DNA from: Streptomyces sp. SA15
GTDB lineage: Bacteria; Actinomycetota; Actinomycetes; Streptomycetales; Streptomycetaceae
DNA: 64,000 nt
Reading direction: 5' to 3'
Assembly: GCF_002291145.1 (NCBI RefSeq)
Contig: NZ_NTGE01000186.1
Location: 62,001 to 126,000 of the forward strand
The position numbers and the translations under genes were made by a program. The notes under the pieces are model-generated. The model was not told the DNA's origin. It made no database searches and worked only from the letters and a program-made list of their open reading frames with translations. Below, piece after piece: positions 9,078 through 17,567 of this stretch (position 1 is its first letter; every line of letters starts with the position of its first letter).

Positions 9078-10201
9078 GGAACGGCACCCGCCGCGGGCGG
9101 CACCAGCGTGATCGTGCCGTCGGGCTCCAGCGTGAGACGTACGCCGACGCTGACGCGGTCGACGGTCGCGTGCAGCCAGGCGGCGTCCTCCGGCGGGGCG
9201 GACTCCAGCCGCATCCGCCGGGCACGCAGGGGCACCATGCGCAGACCGGTCAGCCCGCCCGTGTCCGCCGCCACCGTCACGAGGTAGACGATCCGGAGGT
9301 CGTCGCGGTACTCCTCGTAGCCGCCGATGCCCTCGTAGTCGTCGATGAAGTCGCCGCAGCCGTGCAGGATCAGCCGGTTCCGGTACACCTCGACGGGGCG
9401 GGGATGGTGCGAGGAGTGCCCGTGGACGAGGTCGACGCCGCCGTCCACCAGGGCGTGTGCGAAGCGGCGCTGGTCCCGGGGAACGAGGTATCCCCAGTTG
9501 GAGCCCCAGTGCACGGACACGACCGCGATGTCGCCCGCCCGCTTCACCTCCCGCACCTGCCGCACCACCGCGTCGGCCGCTGTGAGGGACAGCTCGGGAA
9601 CGTAGGCGACGCCGGGCAGATCCGCGGTCGCCGCCCAGCCGGACGGGATGCCGCTGGACCGCGCCCCGAGCGCGAAGACGAGCACACGGCCACCGGTACG
9701 CACGGGGACGGCCGCGGGCGCGTGCGCCTCGTCGGCGTTCCGACCCGCGCCGGCCACCCGCAGACCCGCGTGGCGCAGCGCGTCCAGTGTCTCCTCCAGG
9801 CCCGCGCGGCCGAAGTCCAGGACATGGTTGTTGGCCAGGACACAGACGTCGGGACGGGCCACCGTGAGGGCGGGCAGGTTGGCCGGATGCATGCGGTAGT
9901 GGACCGCCTTGCCGGGAGCGAACGCGTCACTGCGCGTGACGGACGTCTCGAGATTGACGACACGGACGTCCGGTGCGGCCGCCTCCAGCACGCGCAGTGC
10001 CTCGCCCCACGGCCAGGACGGGTCGACGGGGGCCGGGATCGGCCCGTTGACCGACTCCGCCAGGCGCACATACGACAGGGCGTCCGTGACGTAGTCCTCC
10101 CGCAGCGCCGGATCGCCGGGGCGCGCCAGGATCTGGTCGACGCCACGCCCGAGCATCACATCGCCGCACACGAACAGCGTCACCACGCCGCCGCCGGTCA
10201 T
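9074..10201 (-). CDS. CapA-family metallophosphatase-like protein
   Basis: 375-residue member of the PGA_cap family (CapA/PgsA of poly-gamma-glutamate synthesis), which has a calcineurin-like metallophosphoesterase fold. Visible motifs are CGDVMLGR (11-18), NLETSVTRSD, LANNHVLDFG, VSVHWGSNWG and HGHSSHHPRP, the usual metal-binding series. No signal peptide or membrane anchor is seen, unlike true CapA of capsule operons, and no capB/capC ligase genes are present, so the role is probably not capsule synthesis. It is the first gene of a two-gene unit with the beta-lactamase-fold protein. Confidence 0.85.
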   Translation of the reverse strand: MTGGGVVTLFVCGDVMLGRGVDQILARPGDPALREDYVTDALSYVRLAESVNGPIPAPVDPSWPWGEALRVLEAAAPDVRVVNLETSVTRSDAFAPGKAVHYRMHPANLPALTVARPDVCVLANNHVLDFGRAGLEETLDALRHAGLRVAGAGRNADEAHAPAAVPVRTGGRVLVFALGARSSGIPSGWAATADLPGVAYVPELSLTAADAVVRQVREVKRAGDIAVVSVHWGSNWGYLVPRDQRRFAHALVDGGVDLVHGHSSHHPRPVEVYRNRLILHGCGDFIDDYEGIGGYEEYRDDLRIVYLVTVAADTGGLTGLRMVPLRARRMRLESAPPEDAAWLHATVDRVSVGVRLTLEPDGTITLVPPAAGAVP

Positions 10202-10209
10202 ACCTCAAC

Positions 10210-10246
10210 GGTACGAGCCGCCGCGCGCGTGTCGCGCGCTCGTACC
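10210..10246 (-). terminator. Stem-loop after the methyltransferase gene
   Basis: GGTACGAG and CTCGTACC are exact complements, with an inner GCGCG/CGCGC pairing. It lies between the methyltransferase stop and the CapA-like start on the minus strand. Confidence 0.55.
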
Positions 10247-10298
10247 GCGGGGCGGCGAGGGCGACAACGGCGCCGCCGCCCGGCGCGCACCGCTTCGG

Positions 10299-11105
10299 CT
10301 ACGGCTTGATGCCCACCCCGGTCCACAGGCTGACCTCGGCGTCCGTGGCGGCGGGGACACCGTCCGGGCGCCAGCGGTGGCCGACGGTGATGCCCGGGTC
10401 GAGCAGGTGGAGCCCGTCGAAGAAGCGGGCGACGTCCTCGCGCGAGCGGAACCGCACCGGCGTCCCCGCGCCCGTGTAGATGTCGGTGACCTTCTGCCAG
10501 GTGGCCGGGTCGAAGTCGGGCGTGCAGTGGCTCAGGGCCAGCGCGCTGCCCGAGGGAAGCGCGGACAGCAGACGGTCCACTATGCCGTACGGGTCCTGCG
10601 CGTCCGTGACGAAGTGCATCAGGGCGTTGAGGGACAGGGCCACGGGCCGGTCCAGGTCCAGGACCTCGCCCAGCTCCGGGGCGCTGAGCAGCGTGTCCGG
10701 GTCGTTGACGTCCGCCTCGATGTACGTGGTGCGGCCCTGGGGCGTGCTGCGCATCAGGCGCTCGGCGTACTTGAGGACGAGGGGATCGTTGTCTGCGTAG
10801 ACCACGCGCGCCTCGGGGACCACGGACTGGGCCACCTGGTGCAGGTTCGGCTCGGTGGGGATGCCGGTGCCGATGTCCAGCCACTGGCGGATGCCGTGCT
10901 CCTGCGCGAGGACTCGGGTGGCGCGGTGCATGAAGGCGCGGTTCTCGCGGGCGCACACGAAGATGCCGGGGTAGGCCGCCGCGACGGTCTCGGCCGCCTT
11001 CTTGTCGACCTCGAAGTGGTCCTTGCCGCCGAGGTAGTAGTCGTACATCCGGGCAGAGTGGGGCCTGCTGGTGTCGATGTCCCGCGCGGCGTGCGTGTTG
11101 GTCAT
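10299..11105 (-). CDS. DUF574-family SAM-dependent methyltransferase
   Basis: 268-residue Streptomyces-type S-adenosylmethionine methyltransferase (PF04672). The family opening ARMYDYYLGGKDHFEVD (19-35) is followed by RENRAFMHRATR, the SAM-binding motif I LDIGTGIPT, the acidic motif VVYADNDPLV, and motif LSLNALMHFV. Targets of this family are mostly unknown. A second, internally deleted copy lies at 14617. It is a single gene, just upstream (on its strand) of the CapA-like pair, and next to the XRE/DUF397 pair. Confidence 0.9.
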   Translation of the reverse strand: MTNTHAARDIDTSRPHSARMYDYYLGGKDHFEVDKKAAETVAAAYPGIFVCARENRAFMHRATRVLAQEHGIRQWLDIGTGIPTEPNLHQVAQSVVPEARVVYADNDPLVLKYAERLMRSTPQGRTTYIEADVNDPDTLLSAPELGEVLDLDRPVALSLNALMHFVTDAQDPYGIVDRLLSALPSGSALALSHCTPDFDPATWQKVTDIYTGAGTPVRFRSREDVARFFDGLHLLDPGITVGHRWRPDGVPAATDAEVSLWTGVGIKP

Positions 11106-11209
11106 CCTGTCCCTTTCGGTTTTGTGCGTGGGGGGTGTCGGGCAGGTCGTGGTCGGGGCGGGCTCGGGCCTTCCCGCTGGGGTCCGGGGTCAGAGGCTGT
11201 GTCAGGCTC

Positions 11210-11461
11210 TCAGCCGGCCGCCAGGTGGTCCGCGAGGCCGCGTTTGACTCCCGCGAGGAACGCGGCGATCTCCTCGGGGGTGTAGATCAGCGCGGGACCG
11301 GCGGGATCGGTCGACTGCCGCAGGGCCACGCGGCCGTCGGCGAGTTGCTTCGTCTGCACGCACTGGCCCCCGTTGGGACCGCTCCACGGAGACTCCCAGC
11401 CGTGCTCGCCGAGGTCCGAGGCGGGCATCCCGTTGTAGACGTGAGCGTCGATGGTGGTCAT
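11210..11461 (-). CDS. DUF397 small protein
   Basis: 83-residue DUF397 protein. The family core is present as WESPWSGPNGGQCVQTKQLADG, here split around residues 22-43, then VALRQSTDPAGPALIYTPEEIAAFL. Such proteins almost always pair with an XRE/DUF5753 regulator and are thought to act as its partner or antagonist, as with BldB/WhiJ-like systems. The ATG overlaps the stop of the upstream XRE gene by four bases, so expression is coupled. Confidence 0.9.
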   Translation of the reverse strand: MTTIDAHVYNGMPASDLGEHGWESPWSGPNGGQCVQTKQLADGRVALRQSTDPAGPALIYTPEEIAAFLAGVKRGLADHLAAG

Positions 11462-12333
11462 GAGTACTCCTTGCGCATGCGGTGAAGGAGCGCCCTGCTG
11501 ACCGCGTCCGAGGTCAGCAGGGACATACGGTTGTGGGCCTCCAGATGCGCCGCGACATCGGAGCGCTGGTCCAGGTACATGGCACCGGAGAGGATCTCGC
11601 TGTAGACGATGTCCGGCAGCTCGGGCTCCTCGAACCGGAAGTAGGTGAACGGGGCGCAGGCGCCGACGTGGGCGCCGGCGGTGAACGGCACGATGTCGAC
11701 GCTGACGTGCTCCAGTGCCGTGACCTCCAGGAGCCGGTCGATCTGCCCCCGCATGACCTCCAAGTCGCCCACCACCCGGTGCAGTACGGCCTCTTCCATC
11801 ACCACCCACAGCGTGGGAGCGTCGGATCTCTCCAGCAGGCCCTGGCGGCGCAGCCGCAGATCCACGCGCCGCTGAAGATCCTCGTCGCTGTCGTTCGGGA
11901 AGCCCCCGCGCAGGACTCCGCGCGCGTACTGAGGGGTCTGCAGCAGCCCCGTGACGTAGTGGGACTCATAGGTCCGCAGGGTCTTGGCCCCCGTCTCCAG
12001 ACTCACGTAACCGCTGAACCAGTTCGGCAGCACATCGCGGTACGTGTGCCACCAGCCGGGCTCGTTGGCCCGCTCGGCCAGGTCGACGAACTCGTCGATC
12101 TCCTGCTGGTCGGCCCCGTAGGTCTGCAGCAGCTTCTCCACGTAGAGCGGCTTGAGGCCGACCTCCGCCTTCTCCAGGCGGCGGATGGTCAAGGGCTTCA
12201 CCCGCAGGGCCCTGGCCGCGTCCTCCAGCGACGCGCCCGCACCCTGCCGCCGCTCCTGCAGCCGCCGGCCGAGGATCATGCGGAGAACGGTGGGCGCACT
12301 GGTGCTGCCCGTGCCCGAACGGCCTTCGCTCAC
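11458..12333 (-). CDS. XRE-family regulator with DUF5753 domain
   Basis: 291-residue DNA-binding protein. Residues about 20-75 form a lambda-repressor-type helix-turn-helix (LGRRLQERRQGAGASLEDAA then VKPLTIRRLEKAEVGLKP), and residues 100-285 form a DUF5753 domain (WWHTYRDVLPNWFSGYVSLE, TGLLQTPQYAR, VPFTAGAH, FRFEEPELPDIVYSE). This is the WhiJ-type pair of Streptomyces, with the DUF397 gene immediately downstream. Such pairs influence development or antibiotic production; the target here is unknown. Confidence 0.92.
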   Translation of the reverse strand: MSEGRSGTGSTSAPTVLRMILGRRLQERRQGAGASLEDAARALRVKPLTIRRLEKAEVGLKPLYVEKLLQTYGADQQEIDEFVDLAERANEPGWWHTYRDVLPNWFSGYVSLETGAKTLRTYESHYVTGLLQTPQYARGVLRGGFPNDSDEDLQRRVDLRLRRQGLLERSDAPTLWVVMEEAVLHRVVGDLEVMRGQIDRLLEVTALEHVSVDIVPFTAGAHVGACAPFTYFRFEEPELPDIVYSEILSGAMYLDQRSDVAAHLEAHNRMSLLTSDAVSRALLHRMRKEYS

Positions 12334-12649
12334 GCCCTACCTCCTGAGGGACTGTCACCGGTGCGAGTCTGACAGCGACTTGATGACGTCGCCAGACGGA
12401 TACCGGCTAGCTGAAATTATCAGGCAGACGGTTGCAGCATGAACACAGGTGCGAGCATAGTTACTTGTGTGAATCGTCCCGCCACACGCGAGCCGCTTCA
12501 TCGCCAACGTCCCATGCCCCACATGAGCGTTGGCGCGCCCCGACGTTCAAGGCACAGGATCTGTTCCGGAACACCCCTTCCTCGCAGGCCCGTCGCCGAC
12601 CTCCCCCCCCACTTCCGGCTGCGCCCGCCCCCCACGGAAGGCGAACACC
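12334..12649. other. Intergenic region, divergent promoters expected
   Basis: 316 bases between the divergent XRE and ATPase genes. The part near 12410-12475 is relatively AT-rich and should contain the promoters. I see no inverted repeat or coding pattern I would defend. Confidence 0.4.
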
Positions 12650-13090
12650 GTGTCCCCCCACACGACGTCCTCTCCCCAGCTGTTAGACGTCCCGAGCCCG
12701 GACCGAACGCACTGGCTGGAACTCCCCGCACACCGCTCCAGCGTCTCGGTGGCCCGCCGTTCCATGAGCACGCGGCTGACCATGTGGCGGCTGCCGGGCG
12801 AGGTGTGCGCGGACGCCGTGCTGCTCGTGTCCGAGCTGGTCACCAACGCCGTACGGCACACCCTCAGCGCGCGGGTCCTGTGCGGCATCGGGCTCGTCAC
12901 GGACGGGTGCCTGCGCCTCGAGGTGCACGACCACGGCCGGCCGGGCCGCGGCCTGCCTCGACGCCGGCCCTGCCCGGAGGACGAGGGCGGCCGCGGCCTG
13001 CTCCTCGTGGAGGGGCTCGCGGACGCCTGGGGGGTCGACCGGTCGAGACTCACCGGTGGCAACGCGGTGTGGGCGAACCTGAAGGTCTGA
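12650..13090 (+). CDS. Anti-sigma-type ATP-binding protein (RsbW-like HATPase)
   Basis: 146-residue GHKL ATPase domain of the anti-sigma/serine-kinase type. The N-box reads LLVSELVTNAVRH (about 61-73), followed by LEVHDHGRPG and the G-rich lid EDEGGRGLLLVEGLAD. Streptomyces has dozens of these; they bind sigma factors or anti-anti-sigma proteins. The GTG at 12650 has GGAAGG eight bases before it; the open frame upstream is proline-rich and lacks similarity. It converges on a PP2C phosphatase gene, a natural antagonist for a switch of this kind. Confidence 0.88.
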   Translation: MSPHTTSSPQLLDVPSPDRTHWLELPAHRSSVSVARRSMSTRLTMWRLPGEVCADAVLLVSELVTNAVRHTLSARVLCGIGLVTDGCLRLEVHDHGRPGRGLPRRRPCPEDEGGRGLLLVEGLADAWGVDRSRLTGGNAVWANLKV

Positions 13091-13099
13091 GCGCGCGCT

Positions 13100-13116
13100 G
13101 GGCAAAGGCGTTGCCC
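13100..13116. terminator. Weak stem-loop between converging genes
   Basis: GGGCAA and TTGCCC pair around a 5-base loop in the 37-base gap between the HATPase and phosphatase genes. Confidence 0.35.
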
Positions 13117-13127
13117 GGCAGCCCGGT

Positions 13128-14501
13128 TCAGCCCCTCGCGGGCGTCAGCTCGGCGAGCAGCACGGTGCGGTCGTCGGCGCCGGTCGTGTCGGACGGGGCG
13201 TGCAGGAGCCGCCGGCACAGTGCGGGCAGTGCGTCGCGGTCGTCGGCGTCCACGGGCTCCACGGCGGCCGTGTCGAGGGTGTGCGCGAGGCGGGTGATCT
13301 CCTGATCGATGTCGGCGTCGCGGCACTCCACCAGGCCGTCGCTGTAGAGGACGAGGAGGGCCGGTTCCGGCACGTTCAGCACGGTGGCCTCGTAGGTGTC
13401 CGCGCCGAGTCCGAGGGGCAGGCCCGCTCCGACGAGCGGGACCGGGGCCGTCCGGCCGCCTGGGCCGCGCATCAGTGGGGGAGGGTGACCCGCGCCCACA
13501 AGGGTGCAGGTGCAGCGCCGCGCGTCCCACTCGGCGTAGATACAGGTCGCGAAGGAGGCGCCCGGAGTGTCGTCGGCGAGCGCGTCGAGCCGCCGTATGA
13601 GATCGGCCGGAGGGATGTCGAGTCCCGCCAGGGTACGGGCGGCGGTGCGCAGCTGGATCATCGCGACGGCGGACTCGGGACCGTGCCCCATGGCGTCCCC
13701 GACGATCAGGCCCACCCGGTCACCCGGCCGCTTCAGCACGTCGAACCAGTCACCGCCGATGACGGTGCCCTGCCCGGCGGGCAGACAGCCGTGGGCGATG
13801 CGGCAGCCCTCGAACTCCTGGACCGCGCCGGGCAGCAGACTGTTACGGATGGCCAGGGCGGTACGGCGCTCGCGCTCGTACAGGCGCGCGTTGTCCAGGG
13901 CGACGGAGGCCCGGGCGGCCAGCGACTCCACGGCCGCCACGTCCGCGGGCAGGAACGGCGCCCGGTCCGGTCCGCGCGTACAGGTGAGGAAGCCGACAGC
14001 GGCGCCCCGCAGCCGCAGCGGGACGACGAGAAAGGACCCCACCCGCGACATCACATCGCCGATACGGGCGTCACCGCCGGCGGCCGCGACGAGCCGCTCG
14101 GACGTGTGCGGATCGACCGTGTCGAGCACCTGCGCGTGCCCGGCGGCGAGAGCGCGGGCGTACGGCGTCTCACGCGGGAAGACGACCACCTCACCGACCG
14201 GCAGCGCACTCTCCCAGTCCGCGAGCGTGTCCGTTCCCACGCGCAACGCCAGTCGACGAGCCTCGATCCGGGGCGGATCCGCGGTGACGTACGCGTTCTC
14301 CTCACGCCGCCAGCGCTCCAGCAGATAGAGCGACGCGGCGTCGCAGAAGCCGGGTGTCAGCGCGTGCACGACTTGGCTGCCGGTCAGGGGCAGATCGAGT
14401 TCCGAGCCGATGACGTCGGCCGCGGGGGAGAAGAGCGACCGACGGGGCGGGTGCGCGGCTGCGGGTGCGCGGTCGGTGCGGCTGCGCGGTTCGTTCCGCA
14501 G
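13128..14501 (-). CDS. GAF-domain PP2C (SpoIIE-type) serine phosphatase
   Basis: Phosphatase of the SpoIIE/RsbU class. An N-terminal GAF sensor (about residues 35-200, including SFLVVPLRLRGAAVGFLTCTR split across two strands) is followed by the PP2C domain with GGDWFDVL, LIVGDAMGHG, LVGAGHPPPL, VLYSDGLVE and DDRTVLLAEL, the Asp residues that hold two Mn ions. It would dephosphorylate an anti-anti-sigma factor, opposing an RsbW-like kinase such as the converging neighbour. The start is unclear: the frame is open to 14837, running through the antisense of another gene. A CTG at 14501 follows AAAGG; TTG at 14570 and GTG at 14369 are alternatives. Confidence 0.85.
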   Translation of the reverse strand: MRNEPRSRTDRAPAAAHPPRRSLFSPAADVIGSELDLPLTGSQVVHALTPGFCDAASLYLLERWRREENAYVTADPPRIEARRLALRVGTDTLADWESALPVGEVVVFPRETPYARALAAGHAQVLDTVDPHTSERLVAAAGGDARIGDVMSRVGSFLVVPLRLRGAAVGFLTCTRGPDRAPFLPADVAAVESLAARASVALDNARLYERERRTALAIRNSLLPGAVQEFEGCRIAHGCLPAGQGTVIGGDWFDVLKRPGDRVGLIVGDAMGHGPESAVAMIQLRTAARTLAGLDIPPADLIRRLDALADDTPGASFATCIYAEWDARRCTCTLVGAGHPPPLMRGPGGRTAPVPLVGAGLPLGLGADTYEATVLNVPEPALLVLYSDGLVECRDADIDQEITRLAHTLDTAAVEPVDADDRDALPALCRRLLHAPSDTTGADDRTVLLAELTPARG

Positions 14502-14616
14502 GGTGGTGCCTTTCGGGGTGGGAGTGCGGGCGCGTGGCGGGACAAGTGTTCGCCGTGCGTCGTTCGGCAAACTATATGATGGTGCGTCAAGATTCCTGGG
14601 AAAGAGGGGAGTTGTG

Positions 14617-14840
14617 GTGTCCGACACGGAGGGTCTCCTGCCGGGGGCCGATCCCGACAAGGCGAGCGTCGCGCGGATGTACGACGCGATGCTGGGCGGA
14701 CAGCACAACTTCGGCATCGACCGGGAGGCGGTGGCGGCCCCCACGGCCATCGATCCCCAGGTGCGCACCCTGGCCCGGGCCAACCGCGCCTTCCTCGGAC
14801 GGGCCGTGCGGACAACGACCCCGTGGCCGTGGCCCACAAG
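14617..14840 (+). pseudogene. DUF574 methyltransferase remnant with internal deletion
   Basis: GTG at 14617 with GGGGAG upstream starts a normal DUF574 N-terminus (ARMYDAMLGGQHNFGIDRE, then RANRAFLGRAVR). The sequence then jumps, in a different frame, to DNDPVAVAH (14811-14837), which in the intact homologue at 10299-11105 lies about 40 residues later. The SAM-binding motif LDIGTGIPT is therefore deleted, and the rest of the gene is missing before the LacI stop at 14898. It cannot make an active enzyme. It marks the left edge of the carbohydrate island. Confidence 0.85.
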
Positions 14841-14897
14841 ACCGGGTGGCGCGGGGCCCGCGCGCCCGCCGGCGTCACCGGCGGACTCCGTGGAACG

Positions 14898-15989
14898 TCA
14901 CCTCCGTGGCGGTGCGGTGCTGTGTCTGATCGCCAGAGTGGTCGGGACGAGGTCGGTCCCGGGCCGGGAGCCGCCGCGGGTGCGGATCTGCTGGAGGACT
15001 CCCTGGACGCAGCGACGGCCCACCTCGGCGAAGTCCTGGTGGACGGTGGTGAGCGGCGGGACGAAGAAGGCGGCGTCGGGGATGTCGTCGAAGCCGACCA
15101 CGCTGACGTCCCGGGGGACGGACAGGCCGCGTTCGTGGAAGGCGCGCAGCAGACCCAGGGCCATCTGGTCGTTGGAGGCGAACACGGCGGTGCAGTCGGG
15201 TTCCCCGGCGAGCGCGAGGCCGGCCGCGTAGCCGGACTCGGCCGACCAGTCGCCGTGCAGGGGCGGCGGCACCGGGCGTCCGGCCTCCTCCAACACCGCG
15301 CGCCAGGCCTGGGTACGGCGCTGGCCCGCGAAGGACGTCTCGGGGCCGGTCACATGCCATACGGTCCGATGGCCCAGGTCGAGCAGGTGCCGGACGGCTT
15401 TCCGGGCGCCGTCGGCCTGGTCGGTGTCGACCACGCTGTAGCGGTCCCCGGCGTCGGAGTCCACGACGACGACGTGCACGCCCGGCGGCAGCTGCACCGT
15501 GCCGGTGTCGAGCAGATGGATCTCCATGATGACGATGACGGCGTCGACGGCCAGCTCACCCATCCGGGTGAACGCCCCCAGCACGTTGTCCTGGGTCGGG
15601 ACGTCGATGGGGATCAGGGTGATCGCGTATCCCTCGGCCGCGGCGTGGGTGGCGATCGCCTCCACGGTGCGGCTGTTGCCCGTCGAGGACAGGCTGAAGA
15701 GGATCACGCCGATGGTGTTGAACTGGCCGTACCTGAGGGCGCGCGCGGCGCTGTTGGGCCGGTAGCCCAGCTCCCGCATCGCCGCGAGCACCTGCTCCCG
15801 CGTCGAACTGATCACTCCGGGATGGCCGTTGGAGACCCGCGAGACCGTCTGGGACGAGACCCCCGCCAGCTTGGCGACATCGGCCATGGAGACGCGCTGC
15901 TTGCGGCGCCCGCCGGGCACACCGGAGCCGCCGCGCTGCGCGCCGCCCGCGGCTGCGGAGACCAGCGTCTCCGGGTTGTTCAGGTCCAT
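14898..15989 (-). CDS. LacI-family repressor beside GH5 gene
   Basis: 363-residue LacI/GalR regulator. The helix-turn-helix is VSMADVAKLAGVSSQTVSRVSN followed by the hinge YRPNSAARALR; the periplasmic-binding-like effector domain begins at TIGVILFSLSS and contains VVDTDQADGARKAV, HVTGPETSFAGQRR, FASNDQMALGLL and VSVVGFDDIPDA. The ATG at 15989 has GGAG upstream; the frame is open further but through the operator region. The divergent GH5 gene and two identical palindromes between them suggest a polysaccharide-responsive repressor acting on GH5 and on itself. Confidence 0.93.
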   Translation of the reverse strand: MDLNNPETLVSAAAGGAQRGGSGVPGGRRKQRVSMADVAKLAGVSSQTVSRVSNGHPGVISSTREQVLAAMRELGYRPNSAARALRYGQFNTIGVILFSLSSTGNSRTVEAIATHAAAEGYAITLIPIDVPTQDNVLGAFTRMGELAVDAVIVIMEIHLLDTGTVQLPPGVHVVVVDSDAGDRYSVVDTDQADGARKAVRHLLDLGHRTVWHVTGPETSFAGQRRTQAWRAVLEEAGRPVPPPLHGDWSAESGYAAGLALAGEPDCTAVFASNDQMALGLLRAFHERGLSVPRDVSVVGFDDIPDAAFFVPPLTTVHQDFAEVGRRCVQGVLQQIRTRGGSRPGTDLVPTTLAIRHSTAPPRR

Positions 15990-16112
15990 CGCTCCACCAC
16001 TCCCGCTTCCCTCGACCCCGGGGCCGGGACTCCGCCACGCGGTGCATCGGATGTTACGCGTGGGAAACCTTGACGATCGCTGGGGCGGGTGCCACGATTC
16101 CGACGCCCTGAA

Positions 16113-16124
16113 GTTTACGTAAAC
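16113..16124. promoter_or_regulatory. LacI-type operator, copy 1
   Basis: GTTTACGTAAAC, a perfect 12-bp palindrome with a central CG, as LacI/GalR proteins prefer. The same palindrome recurs 56 bases downstream. Confidence 0.8.
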
Positions 16125-16168
16125 ATCCCCGCACGAGCAGCCCTGGCTCACCGGCTTGTTCTCGGCAT

Positions 16169-16180
16169 GTTTACGTAAAC
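16169..16180. promoter_or_regulatory. LacI-type operator, copy 2
   Basis: Second GTTTACGTAAAC, flanked by T and A (TGTTTACGTAAACA in full). The 56-base centre-to-centre spacing, between five and six helical turns, would allow cooperative or looped binding between the divergent lacI and GH5 genes. Confidence 0.8.
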
Positions 16181-16421
16181 ACGGCATCGCGGTCGGTGGA
16201 GCAGGGAGGAGCGGAACGTTGGTCCCAGCACCGCAGGTGAGGACGCACACCGGAAGCTCGCCGGCCGTCCCGAAAGCCGGCGCCGTCACGAACCTCCCCG
16301 TAGGGCCTGCCCTACGCCATCCCTGAGCAGCTGGTCACCGTCCCGTGGCGACAGCCGGGCGGCAGAACTCCCCCCATACCCCCTCACGCCAAGCGCCGCC
16401 ATCTCCTGAAAGGGCAAGCCG

Positions 16422-17477
16422 ATGCGCCAGACCCCCACCAGAACCCGCTTCACTCCCCGGTTGCGCTCCGCCTTCGTGGCGGTCGCGATCGCCGCCCTCG
16501 GCGGTACGACCCTCGCCGGCAGCCCCGCCTCCGCCGCGCCGAGCGCCGACACCACCCAGTTCAAGGGCGTGAACTGGGCCGACCCCCGCGACAACTTCGC
16601 CGACGACCCGGTCGTCCTGTCCGGCCTGTCGACCTCCGACACCTACGCCCAGAGCTATACCAAGGCGAGCCGGGTCATCTCGGCGTTCCGCGCGAACCTC
16701 GGTGCCAACACCGTCCGGCTGCCCATCAACCCGTACACCGTCAACGGCTCCTACTGGAAGTCCTACCGCGGGGTCATCGACGCGGCGACGGCCAAGGGAT
16801 TCAAGGTCATCCTCTCCTACTGGGAGGGCACGGGCCCCCGCAAGGACGGCTTCATCGACGACGAGGCCACCTTCTGGCCCATGTGGGACACCGTGGTCAA
16901 GGCCTACAAGGGCAACTCCCGGGTCTACTTCGAGCCGATGAACGAACCCCACGGCTACACCGACACCGAGTGGGCCGACCTCGCCGCCAAGTGGCTGGAC
17001 ACCTATCCCTCGGTGCCGCGCAACCGGGTCTTCGTCAGTGGCGCCGGCTACAACGACCACGTCACCTCCGTGTGCGCCGACCCGCGCCTGAAGGGCACCT
17101 ACCTGTCGCTGCACCACTACGGGTTCTGGAAGGAGTACGCCACCTACGACCAGTGGGTGGCCGACCTCAAGGTGCGCATCGGCGACTGCGCGAACCGGAC
17201 CGTCGCGGATGAGTTCGGCGCCCACATGACGACCGGGTTCGACTACAACAAGCCGGCTCCCGACAACAACTTCGTCAACTTCATGCAGGCCGTCACCGAC
17301 ACCTTCCGCGAGCTGAAGATGGGCTCCGTCTACTGGCCCGGTCTGCGCACCGGCGACACGTACTCGCTGCAGAAGCTGACCGGCGACCCCGCCCGCCCCT
17401 GGCTGGCCACCACCAACCAGTCCGGCGCCGACCGGCTCGCCTGGGGCTGGGGACGCGGCAAGCCCGTACGCCCCTGA
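16422..17477 (+). CDS. Secreted GH5-family glycoside hydrolase
   Basis: 351-residue exported retaining beta-glycosidase of the cellulase superfamily (clan GH-A). A Tat- or Sec-type signal runs to ASAA (about residue 40) after an Arg-rich start. Catalytic residues are visible: acid/base Glu175 in PMNEPHGY and nucleophile Glu264 in VADEFGAH; FKGVNWADP, LGANTVRLPIN and SLHHYGFW are family strands. There is no binding module. The exact GH5 subfamily and substrate (beta-glucan, mannan, arabinoxylan) are not clear from motifs. It is divergent from a LacI repressor with twin operators and followed by a terminator, so it is a single-gene unit. Confidence 0.88.
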   Translation: MRQTPTRTRFTPRLRSAFVAVAIAALGGTTLAGSPASAAPSADTTQFKGVNWADPRDNFADDPVVLSGLSTSDTYAQSYTKASRVISAFRANLGANTVRLPINPYTVNGSYWKSYRGVIDAATAKGFKVILSYWEGTGPRKDGFIDDEATFWPMWDTVVKAYKGNSRVYFEPMNEPHGYTDTEWADLAAKWLDTYPSVPRNRVFVSGAGYNDHVTSVCADPRLKGTYLSLHHYGFWKEYATYDQWVADLKVRIGDCANRTVADEFGAHMTTGFDYNKPAPDNNFVNFMQAVTDTFRELKMGSVYWPGLRTGDTYSLQKLTGDPARPWLATTNQSGADRLAWGWGRGKPVRP

Positions 17478-17498
17478 CCCATCGCTTGGCACAACCAT

Positions 17499-17534
17499 CG
17501 GCCGGCCGCGGTGCTCGCGCATCGCGGCCGGCCG
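17499..17534 (+). terminator. Stem-loop terminator after GH5
   Basis: CGGCCGGCCGCG and its exact complement form a 12-bp stem with a 12-base loop, followed by TGGTTT. It also serves the converging isomerase gene. Confidence 0.75.
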
Positions 17535-17567
17535 CGGTGGTTTCCCTTCCGCCGGCCGGGCGCGAGG

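Noticed and set aside
13128..14837. Phosphatase frame extended to 14837
   Set aside because: The extension is antisense to the methyltransferase remnant and has no similarity to the family.
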